From assembly GCA_964427415.1 (NCBI GenBank), contig CAYRUH010000018.1, forward strand, positions 1 to 64,000: DNA of 64,000 nucleotides. The letters are read 5' to 3'. The DNA comes from Lentisalinibacter sp964427415. Its GTDB lineage: Bacteria; Pseudomonadota; Gammaproteobacteria; Steroidobacterales; Woeseiaceae. Numbering within the stretch: position 1 is the stretch's first letter; the number at the start of each line of letters is the position of its first letter. The notes under the pieces were generated by a model, which was not told where the DNA came from, did not search any database, and saw only the letters and a program-made list of their open reading frames with translations. This document shows positions 47,026 to 56,636 of this stretch, in pieces. The translations under genes were made by a program, and so were the position numbers.

Positions 47026-48834
47026 TCAGAGCGCGTCCACCTCCGCGGCGAGCATGCCGAGCAGCTGCGGGGTCACCTCGCCGGTCACCTCGAGACCCCG
47101 CTCGGCCTGGAACTGGGAGATAGCGATGGTCGTCTCGACGGTCATCTCGCCGCCGGCAGCGCCCGTATCGTAGCCCAGGACCTGCAGGTAATTCTGCGCG
47201 GTCTCTGTCATGTTGCCTGTCTGCAGCGCCTTCGAGAGCGGCTCGCCGCCGCTGCCCGCGGCGTTCGGGGCCGGAGGCGCGGCCGCAGGTGCGCGCTGCG
47301 CGCCCGGCGCGGCGCCGCCCATCATTTGCTCCATCATGCTGCCCATGCCCATCTGCTCCATCATCTTCTTCTGCTCGGGCGTCATGTTCTTCATGGCCTC
47401 TTCGTACTGCTTCATGGCTTCCGACATCTCCGCTGAGGATGCGCCGGACTGCCCCATCGCATTCGCCATTTCCTGATCGATGTCCCGCACCGGCATATCC
47501 GGTGGAAGCAGGCTCTCACTACACCATTCCGGTCGGAACTCGACCAGTCTCACGTCCGTGATGATGGAATGAGTCCGGCCACTCATCGAGGTACGGCCCA
47601 TGACTTTCGATTCGATGGTCTGGTCGATTTCCAGCGGCAGACCATTGCGCAGCATACCGACCAGGTTATTGAGGAGCCCCGCGAAAAACGAGTTCTCCGC
47701 CATATCGGGAGGCACTTCACTGGTGAGGTTGTTGTAGAAGGAGCGAACAATATCAAGCCCGGGAACGGCCTCGGACACCCAGACGGTGCCTGAGCTTTCC
47801 GTCGAGACCATATCCGCGAATCCGACCATGCCTCCGCCGCCGAGACCGCCGGTATACGAAAACCGGTATCGGGTGGTGGGGTAGCCGATTCGGTTTCCGT
47901 CGGGCGTCGGTGAGGTCATCTCCACCTGCTCGCTCCATCCCTGTCCGGTGACCATCGCCGAAGCATCGAAACTCCGCCGCAGTGTTACCTGCATCGCTTC
48001 ACCCTGCACGAAGTCGGCAGCCGACATGGTCCCTGTCCCGACCTGCGGTGGAAGATGAATGTCCAGCACCTGGTGCGGCGTCACCATCGCCATCCGGCAG
48101 TAGGCATAGGTGATGACGAACGGTTGCACCTGGGGCGGCTTTACGTCGAGATCGCAGACTTCGTCCCGCGCTACCCGCAGGCTGTCCGTGATGCCAGCGC
48201 GCGTCGGCGCACCGGGCAGGCTCTCGACCATGTCGAACGTAATCGGCGATCCGGCTTCGGTCATACTCTGCTCGATCTGGTCGATGATCGCATTCAATGC
48301 CCAGCCGATGGTGTCGCTGGCACCGCAGAGCGCATCGATCGTGCCGTCGAACTCGCCGAACGGTGACTGTTCGTGGACGATATCGCCGTAGTTGGTCTGA
48401 ACGCCGGAGACCAGGACGGCCTTGTTCTCGTTGCTGCCGGCCGGACGCTCCTGGCCGGTGGTGCCGGATGCCGCGCATGCCACAACATTGATGCCGCGCC
48501 TGACGAGAATCGAGTCGTCGCTTCCCTGCACGTACCGCAGTTCGAAGACACCCTGACTCATCGGTGCCTGCAGTTCGGCGGGACTGCCATCGCTCGTCGC
48601 CCGGGAACTCAGGGATCGATCGGCGCCGGACGCCGGCTCCGCGAGGGCTATCACATCATCAGGCCCGTCGGGACCCGTCCACTGCACCTCGAACTCGTCT
48701 CCGACACACACGCTGTCCGGCGCGTCCAGTGACTGTGCGTATGCCGCGGTCTGCGCGAGGGAGAAAGCTGCCGCGACCAGGATCGTAGATAACCTGATCG
48801 AACCGCGGTCTTCAGAGCGACGAAGGTGACTCAT
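47026..48834 (-). CDS. Large secreted protein with Met-rich segment and peptidoglycan-binding-like module
   Basis: This 602-residue protein has a signal peptide (to AYAQSLDAP, about residue 34). Its long central part shows no recognised domain (it includes ELRYVQGSDDSILVRRGINVVAC). A Met-rich stretch near residues 455-515 has about 14 Met in 60 residues (KKMMEQMGMGSMMEQMMGG). An Ala/Pro linker leads to a C-terminal peptidoglycan-binding-1-like module (AQNYLQVLGYDTGAAGGEMTVETTIAISQFQAERGL). The downstream gene on the same strand encodes the same module, so the two are probably functionally linked in the periplasm or outer envelope. The function is unknown; the Met-rich part could bind copper. 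Confidence 0.75.
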   Translation of the reverse strand: MSHLRRSEDRGSIRLSTILVAAAFSLAQTAAYAQSLDAPDSVCVGDEFEVQWTGPDGPDDVIALAEPASGADRSLSSRATSDGSPAELQAPMSQGVFELRYVQGSDDSILVRRGINVVACAASGTTGQERPAGSNENKAVLVSGVQTNYGDIVHEQSPFGEFDGTIDALCGASDTIGWALNAIIDQIEQSMTEAGSPITFDMVESLPGAPTRAGITDSLRVARDEVCDLDVKPPQVQPFVITYAYCRMAMVTPHQVLDIHLPPQVGTGTMSAADFVQGEAMQVTLRRSFDASAMVTGQGWSEQVEMTSPTPDGNRIGYPTTRYRFSYTGGLGGGGMVGFADMVSTESSGTVWVSEAVPGLDIVRSFYNNLTSEVPPDMAENSFFAGLLNNLVGMLRNGLPLEIDQTIESKVMGRTSMSGRTHSIITDVRLVEFRPEWCSESLLPPDMPVRDIDQEMANAMGQSGASSAEMSEAMKQYEEAMKNMTPEQKKMMEQMGMGSMMEQMMGGAAPGAQRAPAAAPPAPNAAGSGGEPLSKALQTGNMTETAQNYLQVLGYDTGAAGGEMTVETTIAISQFQAERGLEVTGEVTPQLLGMLAAEVDAL

Positions 48835-48875
48835 GGCGACTCCTTGTCATATCGATTCGTTGTGAGGCAGACGGG

Positions 48876-49448
48876 CTAGGGGTTTCGACACGCTTCGATA
48901 TCGCTCTCGGTAATGCCCAGATCCTTCGCGGCGGACTCCAGATCCGCGGCCGTGGCGTTCACGTCGTAGATGTCGCGGGTGGTGCGGGCGATGTCATAGC
49001 CGAGGTCGCCGCCCATGCGTCCGGCAACGCGGCCGGCGGCGCGCATGAGGCTGCCGAAGCCGCGCTTCTTCTGGTTCGCCTCCTGCGCCGCGGTAATTGT
49101 CTCCTGCAGGCAGGCCTGCTGGGCGGCCTGCAGTGCGGCCGGGTCCCGCGCCGAGCGGGCGGCAGGCGCAGCGGATGCAGCGGCGGGCCCGCTCTGCTCC
49201 TTCAGCCTGGCCTTGATCACGCCGGCGAGTTGCGGCGAGGGCTCGCCGGTGACATCCAGGTCATTCTCGGCCTGGAATTTCGAAATGGCGACCACCGTAT
49301 CGGTGGACATCTCACCGTCGGTATTCCCGGTGTCGTAACCGAGTGTGGTGAGATCCTGCTGGATGATCCGTGTAAGCCCGTCCGCCAGGGCGGTTCCCGG
49401 GATAGCGAGGACCATCAGCATGAAAATCGGCAGAGTCTTTCGCAGCAT
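48876..49448 (-). CDS. Small secreted protein with peptidoglycan-binding-like module
   Basis: This 190-residue protein has a signal peptide (LPIFMLMVLAIPGTALA). An N-terminal module (IQQDLTTLGYDTGNTDGEMSTDTVVAISKFQAENDLDVTGE) is clearly paralogous to the C-terminal module of the 602-residue neighbour. The rest is Ala-rich and helical with a Gly/Arg patch (FGSLMRAAGRVAGRMGGDLGYD). I chose ATG 49448, just before the signal peptide. It is transcribed first, 41 bases before the neighbour, probably in one operon. No enzyme motif is visible. Confidence 0.75.
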   Translation of the reverse strand: MLRKTLPIFMLMVLAIPGTALADGLTRIIQQDLTTLGYDTGNTDGEMSTDTVVAISKFQAENDLDVTGEPSPQLAGVIKARLKEQSGPAAASAAPAARSARDPAALQAAQQACLQETITAAQEANQKKRGFGSLMRAAGRVAGRMGGDLGYDIARTTRDIYDVNATAADLESAAKDLGITESDIEACRNP

Positions 49449-49660
49449 TGTCTTCTCCCGCCCGCAAGGGCTTCGCTCTCGTGCGTCCAGCGGATGAGCC
49501 GGCATCGCCGGTCATGGTCGAGTGCGGCTCTGTCCCCCTCGCTCTTTGGTCTTGTTCTATTCTGGCCGGCACGTACACCGCGTGTCTGGCATCTCGCCCA
49601 ATATTGCGTCAATCGAGCCGGGATTTAAAGCGAGCCGCCGGGGCCCGCGGCGAAGCCCGT

Positions 49661-50731
49661 TCAGCGGGCGACAAAGGGTTTCAGCTCGTCCTCGTATTTC
49701 TGATAGAGCGCGTGGTTGTGGGCTACGGCGTCGTTGATGTCTTTCTGTATCCAGGCGCTGCGCAGCGCTTCCTTCACCCACTGGTGTTCGGCCCAGTTGC
49801 CACCGCCGCCCTTGACCACCTCGATCTCGAGGCTGCCGAGGCCCATGAATTCCGTCGCTCCGGCCATCATCTCGCCGATATCGCCCATCGAAAGTTCCGC
49901 CTTGCCGTCGGCGTTGTCGGAGAGTTGCTGCAGGCGTGCCCGCTTTTCAGCGGAGAGTTCCTCGCTGCGCTCCATCACGCGGATGAACTCGCGCACCTGG
50001 GCTTCGCTGAGCCGCCCGTCGGCGGGCGGCTCGTAGTGGTCCTGCTCCGCTGCCTCCATCAGTTCGCCGTAGCGGACCGCGCTGCCGAGAACTCCGCCTG
50101 CCGCGGGGGCGTCTCCGCCGCGCTCACCGAGCCCGCCGGTGGTCCCCGGGGTTTCCCACTGGGATAGATCCGGACCGAGGACGGGCCTGAACAGCATCCC
50201 GATGATCAACCCGGCCACGAGCGTGGTGATGAGCGAGAGGATGTAGTGGCCAATGCGCCTGCCGCCCGGCACCTCCAGGTAGAGCGGGATGATGCGCCAG
50301 AGCAGCACCAGTGCATAAATGAAGAGGCCCAATGCGATCAGGCCGCCTACCCACGGCAGGAGAGCCAGGGCCTGCCCGATGTAGCCCGGCACGAAGGCGA
50401 GTGTGGTGGCGGCGAGGCCGTGTGCGAAACTGCGCTTGCCGCCGAACAGGCCTGCGAGCGTGCTGACGATCCATGCCACGACGCCTGCGCCGATGGCGCC
50501 GGTCATGAGGCGCGCCAGCGTGGAGCCGAGTGTCGGCCGGAACAGTCCGCCGTCACTGAGCACGAGTCCGATGAGGTAGGCGACCACCGCGGCGAGCACG
50601 ATCAGCGGACCGGTCAGCAGGAATGCGGTCCGGCGCCAGTCCCCGGCCTCCGGCAGGTAACCCCGCCAGGTGGCTTCCGGGTCGAATATCGCCCCTCTGA
50701 TCAACTGGAGCGTGCGGTTGAGGTCGAACAC
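49661..50731 (-). CDS. Yip1-domain membrane protein
   Basis: This 356-residue protein begins FDLNRTLQLIRGAIFDPEATWR, the usual lead-in of bacterial Yip1-domain proteins. About five membrane helices follow between residues 35 and 180. The C-terminal half (about 190-356) is soluble, partly helical (LSEAQVREFIRVMERSEELSAEKRARLQQL) and not recognised. Bacterial Yip1 proteins have no settled role. It stands alone, with about 210 bases of featureless DNA before the next gene on the left. Confidence 0.8.
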   Translation of the reverse strand: MFDLNRTLQLIRGAIFDPEATWRGYLPEAGDWRRTAFLLTGPLIVLAAVVAYLIGLVLSDGGLFRPTLGSTLARLMTGAIGAGVVAWIVSTLAGLFGGKRSFAHGLAATTLAFVPGYIGQALALLPWVGGLIALGLFIYALVLLWRIIPLYLEVPGGRRIGHYILSLITTLVAGLIIGMLFRPVLGPDLSQWETPGTTGGLGERGGDAPAAGGVLGSAVRYGELMEAAEQDHYEPPADGRLSEAQVREFIRVMERSEELSAEKRARLQQLSDNADGKAELSMGDIGEMMAGATEFMGLGSLEIEVVKGGGGNWAEHQWVKEALRSAWIQKDINDAVAHNHALYQKYEDELKPFVAR

Positions 50732-50846
50732 GGCGCTAACCCCTCTTTTTCGAATTATTATTGACCGGGCGTGGATGATACCGCATCAGTATTGAGGCGA
50801 CACTGCGCCGATCCGCCTGCCGGACTCAAGCACTTACAATGAGCGT

Positions 50847-51794
50847 ATGAATTACCCGCAGACTCCCGCCGGCTACGACCTTATCGGCGACATCCACGGC
50901 TACGCCGATCCTCTCGTCCGCCTGCTCGGCGAGCTCGGCTACCGGGAACGGGGCGGCCTCTGGCGGCACGCGACCCGCGAAGCCATATTCCTCGGCGACT
51001 TCATCGACCGCGGGCCGCACCAGCGGGAGGTCATCGACATCGTGCGGCCGATGATCGAGGAGGGCGCGGCGCTGGCGGTGATGGGCAACCACGAGTTCAA
51101 CGCGCTGGCCTTCCACACGCCTCACCCGGTTACCGGCGAGCCGCTTCGGCCCTGGTCGAAGAAGCATCGGGACCAGCACGATGCTTTCATCCGGGCCTAC
51201 GAGGGCCGCGATGCCGAGATGCGGGAGACGCTCGACTGGTTCCGCACGCTGCCGCTGTGGCTGGATATGGGCGCGCTCCGGGTGATCCACGCCTGCTGGG
51301 ACCCCCACCTCCTGTCCGCGGTGCGCGCCGAGGTGGACGGGCAGCACATCACCGACGAGTTTCTGGTAGCCGCCACTGACCCCGGTACCTGGCAGCACGG
51401 GGCCATCGACTCGCTGCTGAAGGGCAAGGAGATCGATCTGCCGGCCGGCACCTCTGTGCCCGACAAGGGCGGCAATCATCGTCACCGTATCAGGCTGCGC
51501 TGGTGGGACTCCCATGCCACCACCTACCGGGAGGCGCATTTCGGGCCGGAGTCCGCGGAGACGCACATCCCGAACGACCCCATCGAGGGTGACCATGTCG
51601 TGGAATACTCCCACGACGATCCGCCCTGTTTCCTGGGCCACTACTGGCTGGAGGGCGACCCGGCACCGCTCGCGCCCAATATCGCCTGCCTCGACTACAG
51701 CGTGGCGAAGGAAGGCGGCAAGCTGGTGGCCTACCGCTGGGACGACGGTGATGCGGATCTGGCGAAAGAGAAATTTGTGGCGGTGGACCGCTGA
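50847..51794 (+). CDS. Calcineurin-like metallophosphoesterase
   Basis: This 315-residue protein has the phosphoesterase motifs GDIHG (residues 14-18), GDFIDRG (50-56), GNHE (80-83) and RVIHACWD, plus GHYWLEG near the C-terminus. It resembles the PrpA/diadenosine tetraphosphatase-like branch, which uses a dimetal centre to cleave phosphoester bonds. The physiological substrate is unknown. It is followed by a REP-like cluster and converges with TonB receptor 4. Confidence 0.88.
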   Translation: MNYPQTPAGYDLIGDIHGYADPLVRLLGELGYRERGGLWRHATREAIFLGDFIDRGPHQREVIDIVRPMIEEGAALAVMGNHEFNALAFHTPHPVTGEPLRPWSKKHRDQHDAFIRAYEGRDAEMRETLDWFRTLPLWLDMGALRVIHACWDPHLLSAVRAEVDGQHITDEFLVAATDPGTWQHGAIDSLLKGKEIDLPAGTSVPDKGGNHRHRIRLRWWDSHATTYREAHFGPESAETHIPNDPIEGDHVVEYSHDDPPCFLGHYWLEGDPAPLAPNIACLDYSVAKEGGKLVAYRWDDGDADLAKEKFVAVDR

Positions 51795-51809
51795 GCCCTC
51801 GCCGGGCAG

Positions 51810-51883
51810 GTAGGAGGGCCTTCAGGCCCGATCTCGCCTTCAGGCCCGATTCAACAAATGATCGGGCCTGAAGGCCCTCCTAC
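51810..51883. repeat. REP-like inverted cluster
   Basis: The left arm is GTAGGAGGGCCTTCAGGCCC. A second CCTTCAGGCCCGAT core follows, and the right arm is GGGCCTGAAGGCCCTCCTAC. It lies between convergent genes. Confidence 0.85.
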
Positions 51884-51895
51884 CGTTTCCGGTTC

Positions 51896-54292
51896 TCAGA
51901 AGCGTGTGCGGAAGGTCACGCCCACGGTCCGCGGCTGGTTCGTGCGGAAGCCGAGACGGGCGCGGCCACCGCGTTCCCGGTCGAAGGACAGGTTGGCGTT
52001 CTCATCGGTGACGTTGTCGATGTAGAGCACCGCGTCCCAGGTCTCCTTCAGTATGCCGGCGCGCAGGTTCAGGATGGTGAACTCGTCGAGTTCCAGATCG
52101 ACGCTGGTCACCTCGTTGCCGGTTGCGCCGCCGAATGGCAGCCCCGAGACGAACTGGCCGGCACCCGGTACCTGGTCGCCCGGCTGTGTGAAGCGATCAC
52201 CCACGTGCTGCACCGTCGCCGACACGTAGGCGTCCGACTGGTTGCCGCCGAAGTTCAGCGGGAAGTAGTAAGTGCCGGTGGCGGCCAGCTGCAGCTCGGG
52301 CACCGAGGCCAGCCGGTTGCCGTCGGCGACGCCGCCCAGCACCGCACCGGTGGCGTCCGTGACCGTGGACTTGAACTCCGAGTTGATCACACTGCCGACG
52401 AGGGAGAATTCGAGCGCCTCGGTCGCCATACCGCCGAGCTCGAATTCCACGCCGGAACTCTCCGCTTCAGGCACGTTGAAGGAGATGCGCGAGGAGCAGG
52501 AGCCGGCATCGAGCGTCACCTGCAGGTCCTCGATGTCCGCATAGAAGGCGGCGGCGTTGAGCGTGATGCCGTTGGCGAAGCGGGATTTGACGCCGATCTC
52601 GTAGTTCCAGAGCGTCTCGTCGTCGTAGTCCTGGAATTCGCCGAAGATCAGCAGGTCTTCCGGGGTGCACAGCGCCGTATTCAGGGGATCGTTCACGCCC
52701 CCGAGACGGAAGCCCTGGGCTGCCTGGGCGTTGATGGTGAAATTGTCGTTGACGTCGAAGCTGGCCAGGATGCGCGGCGTGAAGCCGTCCGAGGAGGTTT
52801 CGTCCAGGACGTTCGAGTCGCCTGCGGCGAACAGGCCGCCGGTGGTGATGGTTCGCTCCTCGTCGAAATCGTACCAGCGCCCTCCGACGGTCAGGTTGAA
52901 GCGATCCGTCAAGTCATAGGAGACTTCGCCGAAGATCGCGGTCTGCTGGATGTCATAGGGCAGATCCGAGTTGAATGGCGAATCCGCGGGGAATCCGTTG
53001 GCGACGGCCGCCGAGGTACCGGCGCCGAGCGTGGCATCCGTGAACGCGTCATAGCCCGGTGTCGGCAGACGCTGCATGTATTCCCGGTCGGTATCCGAGA
53101 TGAATGCACCGAGTACCCACTGCAGCCGTCCGGGCGCCATGGAGGCAACGCGCAGCTCGTGCGTGTTCTGCTGCAGATCCGTGGTGTCGCGCAGATTCGA
53201 CGGCAGTGTCACCGCCTCATCGGGAAAGCCGAGATCCACTGAGACGCTCCCGGAAAGTGCACTGGCATCCCGGCTCACCAGGATTTCACGGTCCATCAGA
53301 CTGCCGACGTAGGTGATGGCGTAGTCGCCGACGCTTGCCTCGACCACCAGGTCGGCCAGCAGGGTTTCGTCGGAAAACTCCTCACGCAGCAGCAGATACT
53401 GCTCACGCTCACCGAGCTGGATCGCCGGGCGGGTGGTGGTGAAGGGATTGGCGAACAGGTTATACACCTCCTGGCGGTTGAAGCCATCGGTCTCGATCTC
53501 CTGATAGACCACGCGAGGGGTGATGGTCAGCCTGTCGGAGGGCGTGAAAGTCAGTGCCACTCTCGCGCCGTTGCGCGAACCGCTGTTCACATCCTCATCG
53601 ACGCCGCCGCCCTCGCGCAGAGCGTCGATGAAGCCGCCGTACTGGGTGGTGTAGCCCACGGCGCGGATCGCCGCCCGGCCGTCGGCGAAGGGTGCATTGA
53701 TCATGCCTTTCAGATGACCGCCCACCTCGCCGTCGGTGATTGTGTTCAGTTCGGCCTCTACCGAGCCCTCGAAGGTGTCGAGCTGCGGCTGATTCGTGAT
53801 GTAGCGGATGGTGCCGCCGATGGAGCCCGATCCGAAAAGCGTGCCCTGGGGTCCGCGCAGGGTCTCAACCCGATTCAGGTCGTACAGATCGAAGTCCGGT
53901 GTAAACAGCGACAGCGAGATCACTGATTCGTCGAGATAGACGCCCACCTGTTCCTTCACGCCCGGCTGGTCCCTGACGATCTGGCCGGCAGAGACACCGC
54001 GGATGGCCACCTGGCTTTGCCCCGGACCGAGGTTCTGGATGGCCAGGCCCGCGATGTTGCGGGACAACTCCTCGAGATCGGTCGCGCCGAGACGTCGGAT
54101 ATCTTCCTCGGTCTGGACGTTGATGGAGAACGGGATGTCCTGGATCCGGGCTTCCCGTTTCGTGGCCGTGACGACGACCTCCTCGATGGTCTCGTCCTGG
54201 GCCAGAGCGCTGCCCCCCGACAACAGAGTGATGGCAACGAACCCGGCCAGCAGGCGTCGGCCGAGTAATGTGGTAGACATGCAACAGATCAT
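51896..54292 (-). CDS. TonB-dependent outer-membrane receptor 4
   Basis: This 798-residue receptor has a signal peptide (to SALAQDE), a TonB-box-like IEEVVVTATKREA, the plug signature VETLRGPQGTLFGSGSIGGTIRYI and a barrel ending VGVTFRTRF. The start ATG 54292 is favoured over ATG 54280 because GGGGGA lies six bases upstream, as in receptor 3. The ligand is unknown. It has no obvious cotranscribed partner. Confidence 0.92.
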   Translation of the reverse strand: MICCMSTTLLGRRLLAGFVAITLLSGGSALAQDETIEEVVVTATKREARIQDIPFSINVQTEEDIRRLGATDLEELSRNIAGLAIQNLGPGQSQVAIRGVSAGQIVRDQPGVKEQVGVYLDESVISLSLFTPDFDLYDLNRVETLRGPQGTLFGSGSIGGTIRYITNQPQLDTFEGSVEAELNTITDGEVGGHLKGMINAPFADGRAAIRAVGYTTQYGGFIDALREGGGVDEDVNSGSRNGARVALTFTPSDRLTITPRVVYQEIETDGFNRQEVYNLFANPFTTTRPAIQLGEREQYLLLREEFSDETLLADLVVEASVGDYAITYVGSLMDREILVSRDASALSGSVSVDLGFPDEAVTLPSNLRDTTDLQQNTHELRVASMAPGRLQWVLGAFISDTDREYMQRLPTPGYDAFTDATLGAGTSAAVANGFPADSPFNSDLPYDIQQTAIFGEVSYDLTDRFNLTVGGRWYDFDEERTITTGGLFAAGDSNVLDETSSDGFTPRILASFDVNDNFTINAQAAQGFRLGGVNDPLNTALCTPEDLLIFGEFQDYDDETLWNYEIGVKSRFANGITLNAAAFYADIEDLQVTLDAGSCSSRISFNVPEAESSGVEFELGGMATEALEFSLVGSVINSEFKSTVTDATGAVLGGVADGNRLASVPELQLAATGTYYFPLNFGGNQSDAYVSATVQHVGDRFTQPGDQVPGAGQFVSGLPFGGATGNEVTSVDLELDEFTILNLRAGILKETWDAVLYIDNVTDENANLSFDRERGGRARLGFRTNQPRTVGVTFRTRF

Positions 54293-54389
54293 GAGTTTTC
54301 CCCCGGTAATTCGTGCGATCGTAATTTATCAGGGTTATATTGCTAAACTCCACTATTTTATTTTCGTTGTATTTCTACGTCACTAGATC

Positions 54390-54893
54390 ATGTCTGAGAG
54401 CGACGAAGCAAGCGGGTTTGCGATCAGGAGCCGACTGCGCTGCGGCGATCTCGGCCGCATCGTGGCGCTGCACGGCGAAATCTACGACCGCGAGGCCGAG
54501 GGTTACGGCCTGCGCTTCGAGGCCTTCGTGGCCAGGACCATCGCGGAATTCGTGCTGGATAATTCTGCCCGCGGGCGGGTTTGGCTGGCGGAGCGCGGCG
54601 GCGAGTTGATGGCCTGCTGCGCCATCGCCCATCGCGGAGAGGCTCTCGCGCAGCTGCGCTGGGTGCTGGCACGGCCCGAGGTGCGCGGGATCGGCCTCGG
54701 GCGCCGCTTGGTGGAGCAATCCGTCGACTACTGCCGCGAACAGGGGATAGAAAGGATCTATCTGGAGACCACCGACGGGCTGGAGGCCTCCCGGCGCCTG
54801 TACGACTCTCTCGGCTTCAGGCTCGTCTCCGAGACCCGGGAGGAATTGTGGGACGGCGAGGGCGTGCTGATCCGGATGGAGCTCGATTTGTGA
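54390..54893 (+). CDS. GNAT-family acetyltransferase
   Basis: This 167-residue protein has the GNAT acetyl-CoA site VRGIGLGRRLVEQSVDYC, preceded by LRWVLARPE, and the C-terminal LYDSLGFRLVSE. The start LRCGDLGRIVALHGEIYDREAEGYGLRFEAFVA is often found in the acetyltransferase part of MarR-GNAT proteins. The substrate is unknown. It is divergent from TonB receptor 4. Confidence 0.88.
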   Translation: MSESDEASGFAIRSRLRCGDLGRIVALHGEIYDREAEGYGLRFEAFVARTIAEFVLDNSARGRVWLAERGGELMACCAIAHRGEALAQLRWVLARPEVRGIGLGRRLVEQSVDYCREQGIERIYLETTDGLEASRRLYDSLGFRLVSETREELWDGEGVLIRMELDL

Positions 54894-54914
54894 GTCAGGG
54901 ATCGGGGCGGGGAT

Positions 54915-54939
54915 GAATCGGGGCTGAAGCTCCTCCTGC
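54915..54939. repeat. REP-like half element
   Basis: GGGGCTGAAGCTCCTCCTGC is a diverged right arm between convergent GNAT and MFS genes. No clear partner is visible. Confidence 0.6.
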
Positions 54940-54940
54940 A

Positions 54941-56257
54941 TCAGCTCGCTTCGGGCAGCGGCCGTGCCGGTGACGGCGGTGCCTCCATCGGCTTGCGGTC
55001 GGTGAGAAACGGGATCAGCAGTATCGGCACCGCGACCAGCGCGGTATCCAGGTAGAACATCGCGCTGTAACCCCACGCATCCACGGCGACGCCTTGCCAG
55101 GCGTTGGAATAGGAGATGGTCAGGTTCTGCAGTGCCATGAACCCCGTGAACTGGGTGGCGGCGACCGCCGGGTTGGTGAGCCCCATGAAGATGGCCGCGC
55201 CCACGCCGTAGTGCAGGCCCATGCAGAGGTAGAAAGCGAGGGCGACGGCGAAGTACTGGTTGACGGTGATGCCCTCGATGCCCGCTTCGCCGCCGACGGC
55301 AGCCGCCAGCCAGAGCGTGGGCAGCGTCGTCATGGCATAGAACAGCGCCAGCATGCGGCGCTTGCCGAGCCGGTCGGCGAGCCATCCGCCTGCCACGCAG
55401 CCGGCACCCGAGGTGATCATGGCGTAAATGTTGAGCGTGCCGATCTGGCTGTCGCTCATGCCGAGGTCGACCTGCAGCGCGGTGGAGACCGCGCCGGAGA
55501 GTGCCATGGCGCCGATCGGCGTCAGCGCGAAGAGTACGCCGATCAGCGGGCCCGTGCCGGAGCGGAACAGCCCGATGCCGAGTTCCCGTGCGAAACCGGT
55601 GACGGAGTCGCGGAACGCGCGCCAGACGCCGCGCAGCCGCGCGGCCGCCGCTGCTCCGGCTGCCGGGTCCCGGACGAAGAACACCACGAAGGTGAGCACC
55701 AGGCATAGCAGCAGCGCGACGTAGAGGAAGGAGACGTCGAAGCCGTACAGGCCGGCGACGAACATGGCGCCGCCGCCGCCGAGACCCTGGCCGATGTAGG
55801 CGCCGGCAAACATGAAGCCGTTGCCCTGGGCGCGCTCCTCCTCGCGCAGGCTGCTCACCGCGAGCGAATCGATGGCCACGTCGCAGGTGGCGGCGAACAC
55901 GTTGTGCACGATCACCATGGTGATGAGCAGGTCGAAGTGCCGGGTGTAGTCTAGCTGGGCGACGAAGTACAGCGTGACGATCATCAGCACCTGGCACAGC
56001 ACGATCCAGGCCTTGCGCCCGCCGTAGCGGTTCAGCGTGACCAGGTCCACCAGCGGCGCCCAGGCCCACTTGAACGCCCAGGGCAGATAGAACGAGGCGA
56101 CGAAGGCGCCGACCTGGGCCACGTCCACGCCGGCCCGGCGCATGTAGGTGGCGATGGCCACGGCGGCGAACCCGAGCGGGATGCCCTCGCAGATGTAGAG
56201 GATGCCGAAGGTGGTCAGGCGACCCCGGCGGGTATCGAGCATGTTTTTGGCAGACAA
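54941..56257 (-). CDS. MFS permease, AmpG-like
   Basis: This 438-residue protein has about twelve helices. It begins TTFGILYICEGIPLGFAAVAIATYMRRAGV, with FKWAWAPLVDLVTLNRYGGRKAWIV and NVFAATCDVAIDSLAVSSLREEERAQGNGFMFAG. This is the AmpG/SLC33-like pattern. AmpG imports anhydromuropeptides for cell-wall recycling; the relation is close enough for a family call but not for the substrate. It is a single gene. Confidence 0.82.
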   Translation of the reverse strand: MSAKNMLDTRRGRLTTFGILYICEGIPLGFAAVAIATYMRRAGVDVAQVGAFVASFYLPWAFKWAWAPLVDLVTLNRYGGRKAWIVLCQVLMIVTLYFVAQLDYTRHFDLLITMVIVHNVFAATCDVAIDSLAVSSLREEERAQGNGFMFAGAYIGQGLGGGGAMFVAGLYGFDVSFLYVALLLCLVLTFVVFFVRDPAAGAAAAARLRGVWRAFRDSVTGFARELGIGLFRSGTGPLIGVLFALTPIGAMALSGAVSTALQVDLGMSDSQIGTLNIYAMITSGAGCVAGGWLADRLGKRRMLALFYAMTTLPTLWLAAAVGGEAGIEGITVNQYFAVALAFYLCMGLHYGVGAAIFMGLTNPAVAATQFTGFMALQNLTISYSNAWQGVAVDAWGYSAMFYLDTALVAVPILLIPFLTDRKPMEAPPSPARPLPEAS

Positions 56258-56358
56258 GGCGTTCCCCCGCCGGATCCCGCGAGCAGTGTACCTTTTTTCC
56301 GGCCGGGCAATGGCCGCGGTGCTAAGCTCTAAGGAACGGGGTGCCGAGCGGGGGCTTC

Positions 56359-56580
56359 ATGGGGACCCACTACATCCTGATCGATTACGAGAATGTTCAG
56401 CCGGACGATCTGGCGCCGCTGCACGCTCATGCGACTGGCCATTCCCATTTCGGCCGCGAACTCGACTTCGACGGGGTGCAGGCGCTGGTGGACGCACTCG
56501 TGGAGCGGGGCTGCGTGCGCTTCGAGGGCGAGACGGTGCACTACGCGCGCCCGATCCCGCCTGCACACCCGATTGTCTGA
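56359..56580 (+). pseudogene. Remnant of a PIN-like domain protein (internal deletion)
   Basis: The 73-residue frame starts THYILIDYENVQPDDLAPL, the N-terminus of a family of PIN-like proteins that usually exceed 180 residues. It then jumps to HFGRELDFDGVQALVDALVERGCVRFEGETVHYA, which matches the C-terminal end of the same family. About 120-130 central residues, including the remaining acidic nuclease positions, are absent, yet the frame is kept. I judge it non-functional or an assembly collapse. A REP-like half follows four bases after the stop. Confidence 0.6.
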
Positions 56581-56583
56581 TGG

Positions 56584-56606
56584 GTCGGGGCTGAAGCCCC
56601 TCCTAC
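56584..56606. repeat. REP-like half element
   Basis: GGGGCTGAAGCCCCTCCTAC is an intact right arm without a partner. It lies just after the PIN remnant. Confidence 0.75.
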
Positions 56607-56636
56607 AGCGATACGAGCGTGGGCTATCATGCCGCC

